From Odontocerum albicorne (Eukaryota > Arthropoda > Insecta > Trichoptera > Odontoceridae), in NCBI GenBank assembly GCA_949825065.1, contig OX463847.1:35845789-35909788 (forward strand): a stretch of 64,000 bases of DNA. The letters run 5' to 3'. The translations under genes were made by a program, and so were the position numbers. Under the pieces are notes generated by a model. It did not search any database and was not told where the DNA came from. It saw only the letters and a program-made list of their open reading frames with translations. Numbering within the stretch: the first letter of the stretch is position 1; every line of letters starts with the position of its first letter. This document shows positions 22,331 to 32,332 of this stretch, piece after piece.

Positions 22331-22430
22331 CTTTGAACACATCCTGTTTGGTTGATACTAAGATATTGTCGTAGGGCAATAAGCACACTGATTGTACCTT
22401 TGTGCAATGAAGTGCCAAACAAATAAATAT
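22331..22430 (+). mobile_element. LINE 3' tail fragment
   Basis: GGTTGATACTAAGATATTGTC, GGGCAATAAGCAC and AAGTGCCAAACAAATAAAT. The ending is of the LINE type. Confidence 0.6.
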
Positions 22431-22513
22431 AAATTATAAGTTATTTAATAAAGAAACATATTGCATGGGTATTAAAGAGTTTTTTAATAGCTAGCTTTGT
22501 TGAATTTATCTTA

Positions 22514-22558
22514 TTATAAACCCACTCGGTCCGCGGGCCGTAGTATTATAACCACCGC
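22514..22558 (-). mobile_element. hAT end fragment
   Basis: The inverse reads GCGGTGGTTATAATACTACG, then GCCCGCGGACC, the terminus seen at 13333-13375. Confidence 0.45.
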
Positions 22559-22667
22559 TTTAAAAAGCCTTTAAAGTGAGACTTAAAAGCATAAAGTTTG
22601 CCAATCCTTTCAATTCAAATATTCTACACAATACTCTTGAAGTAAAAAAAAAACACTGTGATGTAGG

Positions 22668-22684
22668 TTATGTTAGGTTAGGTT
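22668..22684 (+). repeat. Short TTAGG-type run
   Basis: ATGTTAGGTTAGGTTA holds two and a half units of the insect telomere pentamer. It is too short to mean more than an interstitial or chance run. Confidence 0.5.
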
Positions 22685-23160
22685 AATATTTGAATTATAG
22701 ATGTAATTGTATTCCTTGGCGTACTAACAATCCATTTATAACTGTCTGTTTCTAGGTAGTCCTTGTTAATAATCAAGGCACATGAAAATGCTCGCCCGTT
22801 CTCAGCAATCCTTATAAAATGAGTGTGTTGTGTCCAAGAAGTTCATGCACACAGGATACTGCGGCGGGCCTGTAGTGTTAATAGGCAATGCACAATGGCA
22901 CAATGGCCGCGCAGGTGGAATATTGATAATTGAGAAAGTTGGAAAAGGAGTTGATGGGCTGGGAAACGCCGGGTTACTGTTAATGTGATGTGAGCCTCTC
23001 GTATGTAGTTTAGTTATTTGTATTGTATACAACTTAGTTAAAATATACGTTACTAAATATTTGAAAAAGTCAAATTAAAAATATTAAAATGTACTAAACA
23101 CAAGCGATTTTATATAGAGAAGAATTTCTGCAACGGAAAGATCTTTTTTTCAAGAAAGCA

Positions 23161-23330
23161 GCCTCCGTGGTCTAGTTTTATAAGACACGTATCTTCCGTT
23201 CGATCCCCGTTAGAAGAAAATTTTGAATAAAAAAGGTAACAGTCTAGTTTTCACTTAAGGCCACTTTGACATCTTTCTGGTTGGTTGGAAAATATTGCTT
23301 TACGATAATAAGCCCGCTAGGTTGTTATGT
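23161..23330 (+). mobile_element. SINE1 copy with internal deletion
   Basis: CCTCCGTGGTCTAGTT, then GTTCGATCCCCGTT with part of the anticodon region lost, then the body and the tail GGTTGGTTGGAAAATATTG. Confidence 0.8.
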
Positions 23331-23444
23331 ACGTAAATAGTGTTATTCTGTACAGTATAGGAAATATATGTGAAGTAAAAACAACTAGTACATAATTTGT
23401 ACAGCGCTGTTTTGTGATAATGGGAAATGATTAAGAAAATAACA

Positions 23445-23560
23445 AATTAAAAAAAAAATGTTTGGTCGAAGGATGTTTGTCGAGATAGGAAATTCTGGCA
23501 CTCTGTCTTCTTTGCCTACCCCTAAAAGATATGTTTGTATGTATAAAAAAAAACAAAAAA
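23445..23560 (+). mobile_element. RTE-like LINE 3' fragment
   Basis: Reads VCRDRKFWHSVFFAYP if one frameshift near 23480 is allowed, then the family end with repeated GTATGTAT. Confidence 0.55.
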
Positions 23561-23624
23561 ATACTTGTTTGTATAGAAAATATATACAGATGCGGGGAAT
23601 TACCCAATTGAATGGCCGCAGCCA

Positions 23625-23775
23625 ATTTCTTACACTACTTATATCATATATATTTATTTTGTAATATTTTTAATCTATCAATAATAGTGGGCTAGAGTCT
23701 CAAGTTGGAATACTTTTGAGGAGAGTTTGTTCTCTAAACGGCGCTCTATAAATTGTTATTTTATTATAATCATTA
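23625..23775 (-). repeat. Family Y copy
   Basis: Inverse of the Family Y start: CTTTTGAGGAGAGTTTGTTC, then TCTAAACGGCGCTCTATAAA. Confidence 0.75.
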
Positions 23776-23861
23776 TTTAAGCCTTCAAGATTTACGAGAG
23801 ATTGCCGCTTGTCGATATATCCGCCATATACTTTATAATAAAGTTTTAAATAAAAATTGAG

Positions 23862-24030
23862 GTGTCTGGCCGCGCGGTAACGCACTGGACTTCCGTGCAG
23901 AAGGTCAGCGGTTCGAACCCCGCGCTGTGCTACTCCCCTCGAACGACACAGGCACTTTTTCCGCCTAGTGTTCGAGAATATAAGGATACCTATGACTTTG
24001 GTCATATCTATTCTTAGAAAAAAAAACAAT
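23862..24030 (+). mobile_element. SINE2, tRNA-headed SINE
   Basis: The tRNA-like head has an A-box region TGGCCGCGCGGTAACGC and a B box GGTTCGAACCCC, followed by a CTACTCCCCTCG body and the 3' tail ATATAAGGATACCTATGAC, GGTCATATCTATTCTT and an A-run. A second head is at 35924-36003 (minus) and a second tail at 49440-49515. It shares neither body nor tail with SINE1. Confidence 0.8.
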
Positions 24031-24071
24031 GAAGAAAATGTATCGCTGATTGAATAAAAAAAATAATAGAT

Positions 24072-24255
24072 AAAAACCTTTACGAGGCGTATTAAGTAAA
24101 AACCTTTACGAGGCGTAATAAGTAAAAACCTTTACGAGGCGTATTAAGTAAAAACCTTTACGAGGCGTATTAAATAAAAACCTTTACGAGGCGTATTAAG
24201 TAAAAACCTTTACGAGGCGTATTAAGTAAAAACCTTTACGAGGCGTATTAAGTAA
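24072..24255 (+). repeat. 26-bp tandem array, seven units
   Basis: Unit AAAAACCTTTACGAGGCGTA plus TTAAGT, nearly perfect. Two variant bases are seen (GTAATAAGT and GTATTAAAT). Spacing of CCTTT is exactly 26 bp. Confidence 0.95.
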
Positions 24256-24479
24256 GATATTTATACACATTATAGGCATTCGTTGTTAATACAATGCTGC
24301 TAATTTGTTACATTGGAAGTCCATAAAAGATTTTTTTAAAAGGTTCGAAAGATATTTGCACAGGCATTTATCACATACAGGCAGGTAAGTTAACCTTTTC
24401 TAAAGAAATAGTTCTTCTTAAGTGACCAAGTGAGCTTTAAAATGAGAGTAGAAGTATATCCATCCTGTCGTGTAGGTCA

Positions 24480-25085
24480 TGACTGAGCATGACTTCCATT
24501 ATAGTCTCTGACGACTTCTCTCCATTCATTCGTGGCTCGAAAGGCAGTTGTTAAAGATAGTTCAGTTACATCTTTCACTTAGTCAGTTTAACGTTTTGGG
24601 ATTCTTCCTCTGGTGCTTCGTCCTTCCACGCCTCCAGTAACCACGAACCTCTCCAAACTGTCTTCTTGGCCACGAGCAATGTGCCCAAAGAATCGGACGA
24701 CTCGTTGAAGGCATATTGTCGACAACATGTCGGTGATTTTCTCTTCCATATTTTTTCCAGCTTTGATATCGCATTTTTTGTCATTCCGATTCTTCTTTTC
24801 ACCTCAGCCTCATATCCTCCATTGTTGGTAATATTGGAACCTACGTAAATAAATGCAGTAACCATGATTCACATTATTTGGTGGTAGTTTGTTACTGTGG
24901 TCTATTAACATAAACTAAATTTTAAACGTATTGATTTCCAGGCCCAGGAGCTTGCTCGCGTGTTGCATCTGTTTAAGGAGCGTGGCCATTTCTTCTTCTG
25001 ATGTGACAATTGACATCGTATCATCTGCATATCTCAGATTTGATAGCTTTCTTCCACCAATAGCAATCCCGTCGTCTAGGCCAAA
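24480..25085 (-). mobile_element. RTE-like LINE with reverse transcriptase motif
   Basis: The minus strand carries the longest LINE stretch in this class: GGRKLSNLRYADDTMSI near 25065-25015 with the catalytic YADD of reverse transcriptase motif C, then SKLLGLEINT, then YVGSNITNNGGYEAEVKRR and KNAISKLEKIWK near 24855-24740, then the WRGSWLLEAWKDEAPEEES segment. Stops and at least one frameshift make it a relic. The 5' edge meets an hAT relic at about 25087. Confidence 0.85.
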
Positions 25086-25086
25086 G

Positions 25087-25755
25087 ATACCCAAAGTGGT
25101 CTATATGGACCACCAAGGGTCGATTTCAACTTGCAGGGGGTCTATGTCAGCGAGAAAAGAAATTGGGGGTGCACGAGATGTAAATAGGGGTCCACGTGAG
25201 CGAATCCTATTTAAGCAGATCGTCATCAATATTAAGACGTTCCGCAAATGTCTTATTACACCTAACACAGATTGTGTGTACATAATACTTATATAAGACA
25301 TAGAAAATATTGTACTTATAATAAATAAATCGAATACAAATCACTGAACGTGGAGATTTAAGACTATACCTCACTAATTTGAAGCCAAACATTGAACCAT
25401 TGCTATCAGAGCATCAGGTTCATCCCTCTCATTAACAGTATTATTTGTGTATTAATTTTATATATAAGAATTTTACTAGGTTTTGATTTGTTTCGTTCCA
25501 AAGACAAATATTTACTTGCATTTTGTGTCTTTTCAATAAAGGTATGAATAAAAATTGTATATGTTTTTCTTTTTTACAATTGTCCACTCTACAACTTTAT
25601 CAAGGTGAAAAGCACTGTGTCAGGTGTCAAAAACACATTTGAAGTTAATACGTTTAGGAAAGTTCAATATAAGCAAGCAAGGGGTCTACGGAAAACAAAA
25701 AAATCGCCAAGTGGTCTACGGGGCGAAAAAGTTTGGGAAATTATGGTCCAAGCCT
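25087..25755 (+). mobile_element. hAT element, internally deleted, transposase C-terminus kept
   Basis: The left end opens CCCAAAGTGGTCTATATGG. The right end closes GGTCTACGGGGCGAAAAAG, TTTGGGAAA. Inside, 25325-25435 codes for ERGDLRLYLTNLKPNIEPL and ends HQVHPSH and a stop, the C-terminus of ZBED/DUF4371-like hAT transposases. A closely related copy is at 37080-37545. The catalytic parts are absent, so it cannot move on its own. Confidence 0.75.
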
Positions 25756-25949
25756 TCGAGAGTGTCCCCGAAAGGGAAGGGCAGAAAATACGTATTTATG
25801 GAAGTAAATAATTATGTAAAATTTCTTCGTGCCTTATTTAAAAAAAATATATAGAGATCATATTCCATATTTTGTATTAGTTTATTTTATATTTGATACA
25901 GGTTTAACCCAATTACATCAAATAATAAGAAAAAAAATCTAAATGGAGA

Positions 25950-26560
25950 ATAATGACAACAAGAACAATGTTACTCATGATTCCCTGTGAAGAATTCAGT
26001 GATACGAGTTTAATCCTCAATGTATCTACCGAGATGTGGGAGATGTCGACTTGTATATTAGAACATTCATTCAACAAGGCCATTCCGTGTGCAAGTGGTG
26101 ATGCTCTTAAGAGCCCACTTCGTGAATACGGCATCGATAACAATCTTAATTCGCGATGGCGTAAAATAGTACATAAAACAAAAGTTTGTGAATCAACTAA
26201 GTGTTCGCCATTTTTCCCGTTAGCGATTTGTATATTAATAAATATGTGCGTAGATATCTTCATAAGTTTAATGATTAATATCCAAGCATATCAATTAGAA
26301 AAAAATGTAAGATAGAGAGAGAGCCAGGGGTAAAATCTGTTTGTAATGGTGTCGTAAAAATCTCTTTTGGATTGAGCCGCACTCGAACTACTGCGAACCA
26401 GTTAAGAGATCTCATAACAGCACCATCATTAAATGCCCTCGAGACTCTTATTACAAATGTCGGAACTTTATCGGCAGAGAAGCACATACTCTTAATGTGA
26501 TCAACGAATGTATAATTATTGTTGAACATGATGCCAAGGTCTTCGGTTATGGCTTTTTGT
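25950..26560 (-). mobile_element. Jockey-like LINE, C-terminal half of reverse transcriptase
   Basis: Minus strand from 26560: KAITEDLGIMFNNNYTFVDH, then VIRVSRAFND, then in the second half HRELRLLSMPYSRSGLL and NIQVDISHISVDTLRIKL. This is the order after the catalytic palm in Jockey-like LINEs (DLG...H, then the P-RT and SL--FK blocks). The frame breaks near 26300. Confidence 0.65.
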
Positions 26561-26599
26561 TAGTTTAATATTTTAATTTTATGGCAGCTCCTAATGAAA

Positions 26600-26920
26600 T
26601 TCATGGTATACTGTACCAATATCTTCATTGGTGTACCGTTATTGGTATATCGTATCACGTCCATGTTGGTAAACCGTTGTTGGTATATCGTACCACTGTC
26701 TTTTTTGGAATACTGTTGTTGGTATATCATACCACAGTCCTGGTTGGTCTACCATATCACTGACATCGTTGGTGTATCGTTTGTTGGTATCCATCGTTGG
26801 TATACCGTATCACTGATATTGTTGGTGTATAATTTGTTGGTATCCATCGTTCTTGTTGTTGATATACCGTACCACTTTCATTGTTGGTTACATTAATATT
26901 CGTTATTTGTATACCGTATG
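26600..26920 (+). repeat. Degenerate tandem array around GTTGGTATATCGTACCACTG
   Basis: About eight irregular units of 30-45 bp share TTGGTATAYCGTAYCACT. Units vary in length and sequence, so the array is old. Confidence 0.75.
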
Positions 26921-27049
26921 ATGACCTCCCCTTTCGAGGAAACCCTCGTGTTGATTTTTCGGACGATAAGAAGGAAAACTTATTGTATTGTATTACACTA
27001 TCAGCTCAAGAAACAAGACCAATGTGAGAATTATAATACAAAATACACA

Positions 27050-27190
27050 GTAATAAGCTTTTGTAATGGGTGAGTATACATAACGAGGTGTATGGACGTA
27101 GCAGGAAAGGAAGACGTGAGCCAAAGTAGAATGTAGTAGAAATCTTTTCTCTGCCTACCCGAATAGAGACATGGTACGAGGGGGGTAATA
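27050..27190 (+). mobile_element. RTE-like LINE 3' fragment
   Basis: NLFSAYPNRDMVRGG is read at 27142-27186, the family end (SAYPSGKWA type). Confidence 0.6.
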
Positions 27191-27360
27191 ACGTTGACTT
27201 AAAACAAAATGAAAGTCTAAAGTGACTTAATTCGATTTGACTCAAGAACAAGTTGAGAAGTTTTAATCAAATAAAAAAGAATAGGGTTGTTGAATGTAAT
27301 AAAACAAAAACGGAAATGTACCGTAACTCTTTACCATGTTGGTAAGAGACAAGATTATCT

Positions 27361-27575
27361 CTTCTCCGTGGCCTAGTTGATAAGGCGCCTGTCTTACCGC
27401 CCGGGGTTACTGGTTTGATTCCCGTAGGAACCCAATTCATTTTAAAAGTATTCTTATCAATTTTTTATTTAATACCTCTCATCCTTCAACATCTTTCTAG
27501 TTAGTTGGGTGAGATTGCCACATGACAATAAACCTTCCAGTTTATACTGTATCCAAAAGTTTAATATAATTAATT
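27361..27575 (+). mobile_element. SINE1 copy
   Basis: CTCCGTGGCCTAGTTGATAA, GGTTTGATTCCCGTAGGAAC, and the tail TAGTTAGTTGGGTGAGATTG, GACAATAAACC. All parts of the unit are present. Confidence 0.85.
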
Positions 27576-27911
27576 TGAAATGTTGTTTAATCTAGCATCA
27601 ACGCATTTAATCTACTTTTTCACTGTTTTCACTTTCTCGTTTGACGTAACCTGCCCCTCAAATGTTTTTTTCTCCAGCTTGTAAACCAGATGTAATTATA
27701 TATTGGACTCCAAAAATTTGTGACACGTTGAAAAAACTTGCATTAGGAGGTCGATTTACCTTTGAGGTCGATTTCTTCATGGAGTAAATTAATCCAATAA
27801 TGCGGGGTATTCTGACAGGATTTTTGCCGTTGCTGGTCCTGCGCTGAGATAAATTAAATTTGTGATTAAATTATAAAACCACTTCGTCACAGGCCATGCC
27901 TAGTAAAGTAT

Positions 27912-28130
27912 ATACATTCGTACCATCACGACATCTTCCTATCGGGGTAAGTTCATTCAAAATATCATACACTTGATTCAACCATACTTACCTTAGTATT
28001 CCTCTACCACACCTTTCACTCACATTTGAACTATGTATTTGTTTTGTTAAACTATCTTCATTCATTCGTCCCACGTGCCTAAACCATTTCAGAGTGCTCT
28101 TCTTCAACTTACTTATCACATCAACCTAAA
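27912..28130 (-). mobile_element. RTE-like LINE fragment
   Basis: The inverse matches the series at 45940-46390: CCATCACGACATCTTCC, CTACCACACCTTTCACTCAC, AACCATTTCAGAGTGCTCTT (LKWF and STLRWFGH equivalents). Confidence 0.65.
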
Positions 28131-28439
28131 GTGATGTGGTTTTCTATATTCACAAAATAGAAATCTTTTTGTATTTCTATATACTTGTACTCAACGTTTC
28201 ACATTTCCATTAAAGTTATGTAAATTTTAAATGTTTTAATGTGGGTAGGTAAAAAAACTGTGCGCTTGTAGATTATTTTGAGAATGAACATGTAATCTGA
28301 TCGAAACGGAACAAGTTCAGTTAATGGCCTACGTGGATCTGCAGTCAAGATGGGTTAAACGAGTCCAACAGTTATTTTATTATGCTGTAGTCAAGTGACA
28401 TCATCCTTTTACTGTATAAAGTCATGTGAATTCCAATCA

Positions 28440-28705
28440 TTTCGATTGGAGGCTGTTGAGAATGCAGTTATACCAGTTGTACCAGAAATAATTTATTGAA
28501 GGCATCATTCAAACGGGCTAACAAGTCTTGAGGAATTAAGTTCATTTTTAATAGTTGATCAGTATACTGATTCAAATGGACCGAAAACGAAATAATATCT
28601 TCAAAATTTGCAATTTGTTTGGTGTCAGATAGATTAAAGTTCAATATACCAACTTGTATATGGTCTTTCAAATTGATGGCGTCGTGAACTTGCCCGAGTC
28701 TTATG
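28440..28705 (-). other. Unrecognised minus-strand frame next to mariner relic
   Basis: The frame runs without a stop from about 28700 to 28468 and contains DIISFSVHLNQYTDQLLKMN and QDLLARLNDAF. It has normal-looking amino-acid use for a coding stretch, unlike most frames in the window. No family is recognised. It could be a fragment of a mobile-element protein. Its 5' limit touches the mariner relic. Confidence 0.3.
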
Positions 28706-28794
28706 ACATTTGAGAAGTGTAATGTATGGCATTTACTATATAAAAATGGAGTCGTATATAAATAACAACGCGTTCAAATTGAGAATTATTGTAT

Positions 28795-29205
28795 CTATTG
28801 TAATCTCCGGAAACGGTGATGTCAATTGGCCACCAAGATCATGTGATCTGACACCGTTGGACTATTTTCTTTGCGGTTACGTGAAAATCCAGGTCTATGA
28901 GAATAACCCCCAATCGATTCCTGAGCTGAAGGACGAAATTATTCGCGTTATTGGTGAGTTAGAACCGCAATTATGCCAAAATGTCATCGAAAATTTTGAT
29001 AAAAGAGTAGACATCTGTGAAGCTGCAAGAGGTGGACATTTGGCAAATATTGTTTATTGTGTTTAAATGGCAAACATTATACTTCAATGACCAATAAAAA
29101 GTTTTTTGAAATCAAAGCAAATTGTGTGTTTTATTCAAGAGTTAAAAAAAATAATTTAAAAAACCGCTCAATTTGAAAGACCATTTAGAACCTATGTGAT
29201 GACTT
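28795..29205 (+). mobile_element. Mariner-like transposase C-terminus and 3' end
   Basis: From 28802: ISGNGDVNWPPRSCDLTPLD, then YFLCGYVKIQVYENNPQSIP, then VIENFDKRVDICEAARGGHL and a stop at 29065. The WPPRS-DLTPLDYFL block is the region of the third catalytic aspartate in mariner-like transposases, and the ending is typical of one large insect family. The first two catalytic aspartates are missing. After the stop, a 3' UTR and a probable inverted end (ACCGCTCAATTTGAAAGACC) follow. One C-for-W change (LCGY) is seen in the conserved block. Confidence 0.85.
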
Positions 29206-29344
29206 AACATTTAGTGACGAGTGATTTAGAGATATTAAACCAATTGAGCGACAGTTGATATATTTTAGACACTGTCAATCAGTATGAGAAGAATGCTCCT
29301 TATTATTCTTCCATCTGGTTAAATATGGCATTCTTCATTACAAT

Positions 29345-29560
29345 GTTGGAGTGGATAGTGAGATAGAAGGAAAGAAACATGATAGATGCCTTCAAGATGT
29401 GGTGTTGGAGACGAATGCTAGATATCTCATGGACCGCAGATGCATCAACGTTGTTATCATCCAAGAATTAGAGATTACCGAAAGACTTCCGACAACTAGC
29501 AGGATAAGATTCCAAACATATTTTGGACATGTTACCAGAAAGAATAACGATGCAGAAGCC
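29345..29560 (+). mobile_element. RTE-like LINE, C-terminal fragment
   Basis: AFKMWCWRRMLDISWTAD (one frame), then after a frameshift IIQELEITERLPTTSRI and YFGHVTRKNNDAEAV. This is the MWCWRRM...GHV-R block of insect endonuclease-reverse transcriptases. Confidence 0.8.
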
Positions 29561-29564
29561 GTTA

Positions 29565-29835
29565 ACACGTTGAAAAGCATGACCGGGAGACAACATTGTC
29601 TTTGACTTGGTTACTGATTCGTTTCATTCATAAGGCACCGCTCAGTATATCAGCATTTGTTAATACCGATATTTTAAATAGCGTGGCCAGGAAACAATAT
29701 TTTATTTGACCTGATTGCTAATTCGTTTTATTCATACAGCACGGCTCAGTAAATCCGTATTGGCAATACCAACATGCTAAAAAAGGGACGGGAGACAACA
29801 TTGTTTTTGGTTTCAAGTTTTCGGGTTAGGAACTA
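29565..29835 (+). repeat. Three degenerate units of about 105 bp
   Basis: CGGGAGACAACATTGT, CAGGAAACAATATTTTAT and CGGGAGACAACATTGT recur at about 29583, 29690 and 29793, followed by ATTCGTTTYATTCATA and GGCTCAGTA-type blocks. Single pieces also lie at 8735-8815 and, inverted, at 49720-49830. Confidence 0.7.
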
Positions 29836-30015
29836 CTGGAGTAGGCAGTTTACTCACAGTTCGTCGTCATAATTGTTGATAATACAACGGCACATAGGGC
29901 GATCGACAAACTAAGCCTGATTATATAGTATAATCTTTATTATTTTTGTTGATATATCATCGGGAATTCAACCGAAGAACTCCGGATGGAATATAGACGT
30001 TTTATCATCTAGGTC

Positions 30016-30319
30016 AGTGCTTCCCAATTACTTTCATGTAACGGCCCCCTAAATCTGAAGTAATTAATTCCCGCCCCCCCCCCCCAAAAAAAACATTTTT
30101 TTTATAATTGAAGATTTATTTGGCAATAATTATTACAATTAAAATACACATATTTATATTCAACACAAAATTATAGAAACTTGCTTAAAAACTTTTTTTT
30201 TAAATAAAAACTATACTCACATGAAACAATTTAATACTCACATGAATATTTGTACTTTGTACTGAATATTTTCGCGACCTCCACGAGAAATCCCGCGGCC
30301 CCCAATTTGGGAAGCACTG
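30016..30319. mobile_element. hAT MITE with 8-bp target duplication
   Basis: Inverted ends CAGTGCTTCCCAA and TTGGGAAGCACTG bound 304 bp. The flanks are an exact 8-bp duplication ATCTAGGT (30008-30015, 30320-30327), the hAT signature. The interior has no transposase frame and includes a C-run at 30074-30086. Confidence 0.95.
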
Positions 30320-30404
30320 ATCTAGGTCATGAGATCATATATGTGCCAGATGTTTGGCAAGCTCGATAGTTGAGGAACGTGTTATGTGTTTCTGCTGTTT
30401 TTTA

Positions 30405-30490
30405 AAATATTCTGGTTATCTGGTAGATATTGCAATGTGGTAATAAATCCGTTAGGGTGTGCTCTGTATAATAAAAGTACTGAATTGTAT
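30405..30490 (+). mobile_element. SINE1 tail fragment
   Basis: TCTGGTTATCTGGTAGATATTG, GGTAATAAATCCGTTAGGG and ATAATAAAAGTACTG. Confidence 0.55.
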
Positions 30491-30499
30491 TACTGTTTC

Positions 30500-30596
30500 G
30501 TTATACACAACACAACCTGATGGACTCATTTCAATGTAGATTTTTTTCCAACCGATCAGAAAAATGTTCAAGAGGCCTATGTGAAAACCAGATTAC
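30500..30596 (-). mobile_element. SINE1 body fragment interrupted by an insertion
   Basis: Inverse of the SINE1 body: CCAACCGATCAGAAAAATGT, GTGAAAACCAGATTAC. The next 320 bp are an insertion bounded by a 19-bp direct repeat (30578-30596, 30917-30935). Confidence 0.65.
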
Positions 30597-30916
30597 TATT
30601 TTTTATTTTTTTATTAAACACTTTTATTGCAAATATAATATGGCGGGATTATTGCCAGGCGCCAATCTCTTCCAACCAGCCAGACGAAAGTAAATGAAAC
30701 AAGTTACATGGTCGCATAAATAATTCAAATAACTATCCATCTCCACGAACTCCATAAACATATACGTGAGAATATATGATATATGCTCACGAATTCCTCA
30801 AAGACGGACAATAACCCGAACATTATTTTTCATATAAAGTGAAATATCATCAATCAAAAGGAAAGGAAGGGATTGTGGGGTAATAACCCCACCAGGCCGC
30901 ACTGTATACAACTACT
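30597..30916 (-). mobile_element. CR1/Jockey-type LINE 3' end inserted into SINE-related sequence
   Basis: A T-rich start (the inverted poly-A-like end), then AACACTTTTATTGCAAATAT, TTATTGCCAGGCGCCAATCT and CTTCCAACCAGCCAG, then the 3' UTR in inverse, matching 15960-16232 block by block. It is 5'-truncated near 30885. The last 30 bp (CCCCACCAGGCCGCACTGTA) are a plus-oriented tail piece, as if the copy had switched template. The 19-bp repeats at both sides look like a target duplication. Confidence 0.8.
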
Positions 30917-30924
30917 TATGTGAA

Positions 30925-30990
30925 AACCAGATTACCACAAAGCAATAACCCCACCAGGTCGTACTGTGTTCAACTAAAGTGTTATACAAA
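30925..30990 (+). mobile_element. SINE1 tail fragment
   Basis: AGCAATAACCCCACCAGGTC, GTACTGTGTTCAAC and AAAGTGTTATAC. Confidence 0.6.
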
Positions 30991-31434
30991 ATATTCTCCA
31001 GGACCATATATTATACATATGTAGGCATCATCAAGCCTAATCATTTTCCATCCTTCAAGTGTATATGGTAAGCCTCTCCTGGACTATCGCGTCATACGCA
31101 ACAGCTGTGCGCTTGAGACTAAATTCGTCATTTTATTGATACTAAATTCAGTATCGAGGCGAAATAATCATGGTGACTAGTCACCAGACTATTGCGTCAC
31201 TCGCTGGTGTGGGATCACTGCTCATGCGCCGCCTGATGACCGAAGGTTTCGTCTACTGACATAAATAATAAGCACTGTTTATTTTTATTACTTGAGATCT
31301 GGTGTTGCCAACAGTTACAATTAAATAAAGTAAGAATGTTTATAGTTTCCAACGAATTATATTATAATTTTTAATGTTGAACAATAATAATAATAATAAA
31401 AAGATAACTAGTGACTACCTTCCTATCTTCACAC

Positions 31435-31558
31435 TTAAACTTATATATATTTATTTTGTAGTATTTTAAATTTGTCAATAATATAGGGTTCGAATTCCAA
31501 GTTAGAGTCCTTTTGAGGAGAGTTTTGATCTATCATATATGCTATATAAATTATTATT
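31435..31558 (-). repeat. Family Y copy, head to head with the next
   Basis: Inverse of the Family Y start: GAATTCCAAGTTAGAGTCC, TTTTGAGGAGAGTTTTGATC, TATATAAATTATTATTA. Confidence 0.75.
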
Positions 31559-31561
31559 ATT

Positions 31562-31885
31562 ACATTTTATATAGCGCCGTTTAGAGAGCATACTCTCTTA
31601 AAGGGTCTTTTAACTGCGGATTATCGAGATTAAAAATATTACAAAAATAAATATATATTATGTATATAATATGAGTTGAAAAGTGCATGTAATACTAGGA
31701 AGGTGGTGACAATGGTCATTATATTAGGTACTACCCCCATCTGCATATGTTTAGAAAACCATATTTGGTAAGAAAACTGCAGAAAACTCACGAAGGAAAG
31801 ACGAAATACAAAGAAACCTTCGTAGATCTTCCGATATGTATAGTAACATACTATATTCTGTTTTAGATGTAATTTCGTGGAATGA
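31562..31885 (+). repeat. Family Y copy, long
   Basis: ATATAGCGCCGTTTAGAGAG, CTCTTAAAGGGTCTTTTAAC, CTGCATATGTTTAGAAAACC, AAAACTGCAGAAAACTC and GTAGATCTTCCGATATG. It starts where the inverted copy to its left ends. Confidence 0.8.
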
Positions 31886-32163
31886 TTTCAAACTTTAATG
31901 GCGAGACTTGGGGTGAAGCTAACATAGGTGTTACGGCGTCCGGGGCAGAAAACAATATTGTACCCCGTACATAATACAAAACTTGTATTTTTTATAGCGA
32001 TTTGAACATCTATTATATTTGGTAAGGACAAATGTTTATTTAAAATACTTTTACCATAAATATTACATTCAACAGTTCTCGGTTACTTCGGATTTAGAAA
32101 TACAAATGAATTAAAATATGTTTTATAGTTATACTACTATCTTATAGCACCTACAAATACATA

Positions 32164-32330
32164 CAGTACCCGGCGGTAAGTAATACACATCGTTTGTAGA
32201 GCGTCGTTTCTATCATTCATACATGTGTTCCGTCGCGATTTGTCAGTCGTTACCGGACCGGACTGTTAGCGCATCGTGTGACAGAGACGACGCTCTACAA
32301 ACGATGTGTATTACTTACCGCCGGGTACTG
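32164..32330. mobile_element. Palindromic pogo/Tc1-type MITE, intact copy
   Basis: The 167-bp insert begins CAGTACCCGGCGGTAAG and ends with its inverse. The arms match over about 43 bp, through CACATCGTTTGTAGAGCG. TA lies on both sides (32162-32163, 32331-32332). CAGT ends with TA targets point to a pogo or Tc1 relative as the mobiliser. There is no coding frame. Confidence 0.92.
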
Positions 32331-32332
32331 TA

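Noticed and set aside
22668..22684. Telomere or subtelomere signal
   Set aside because: Only two and a half TTAGG units; far too short and not near other telomeric sequence.
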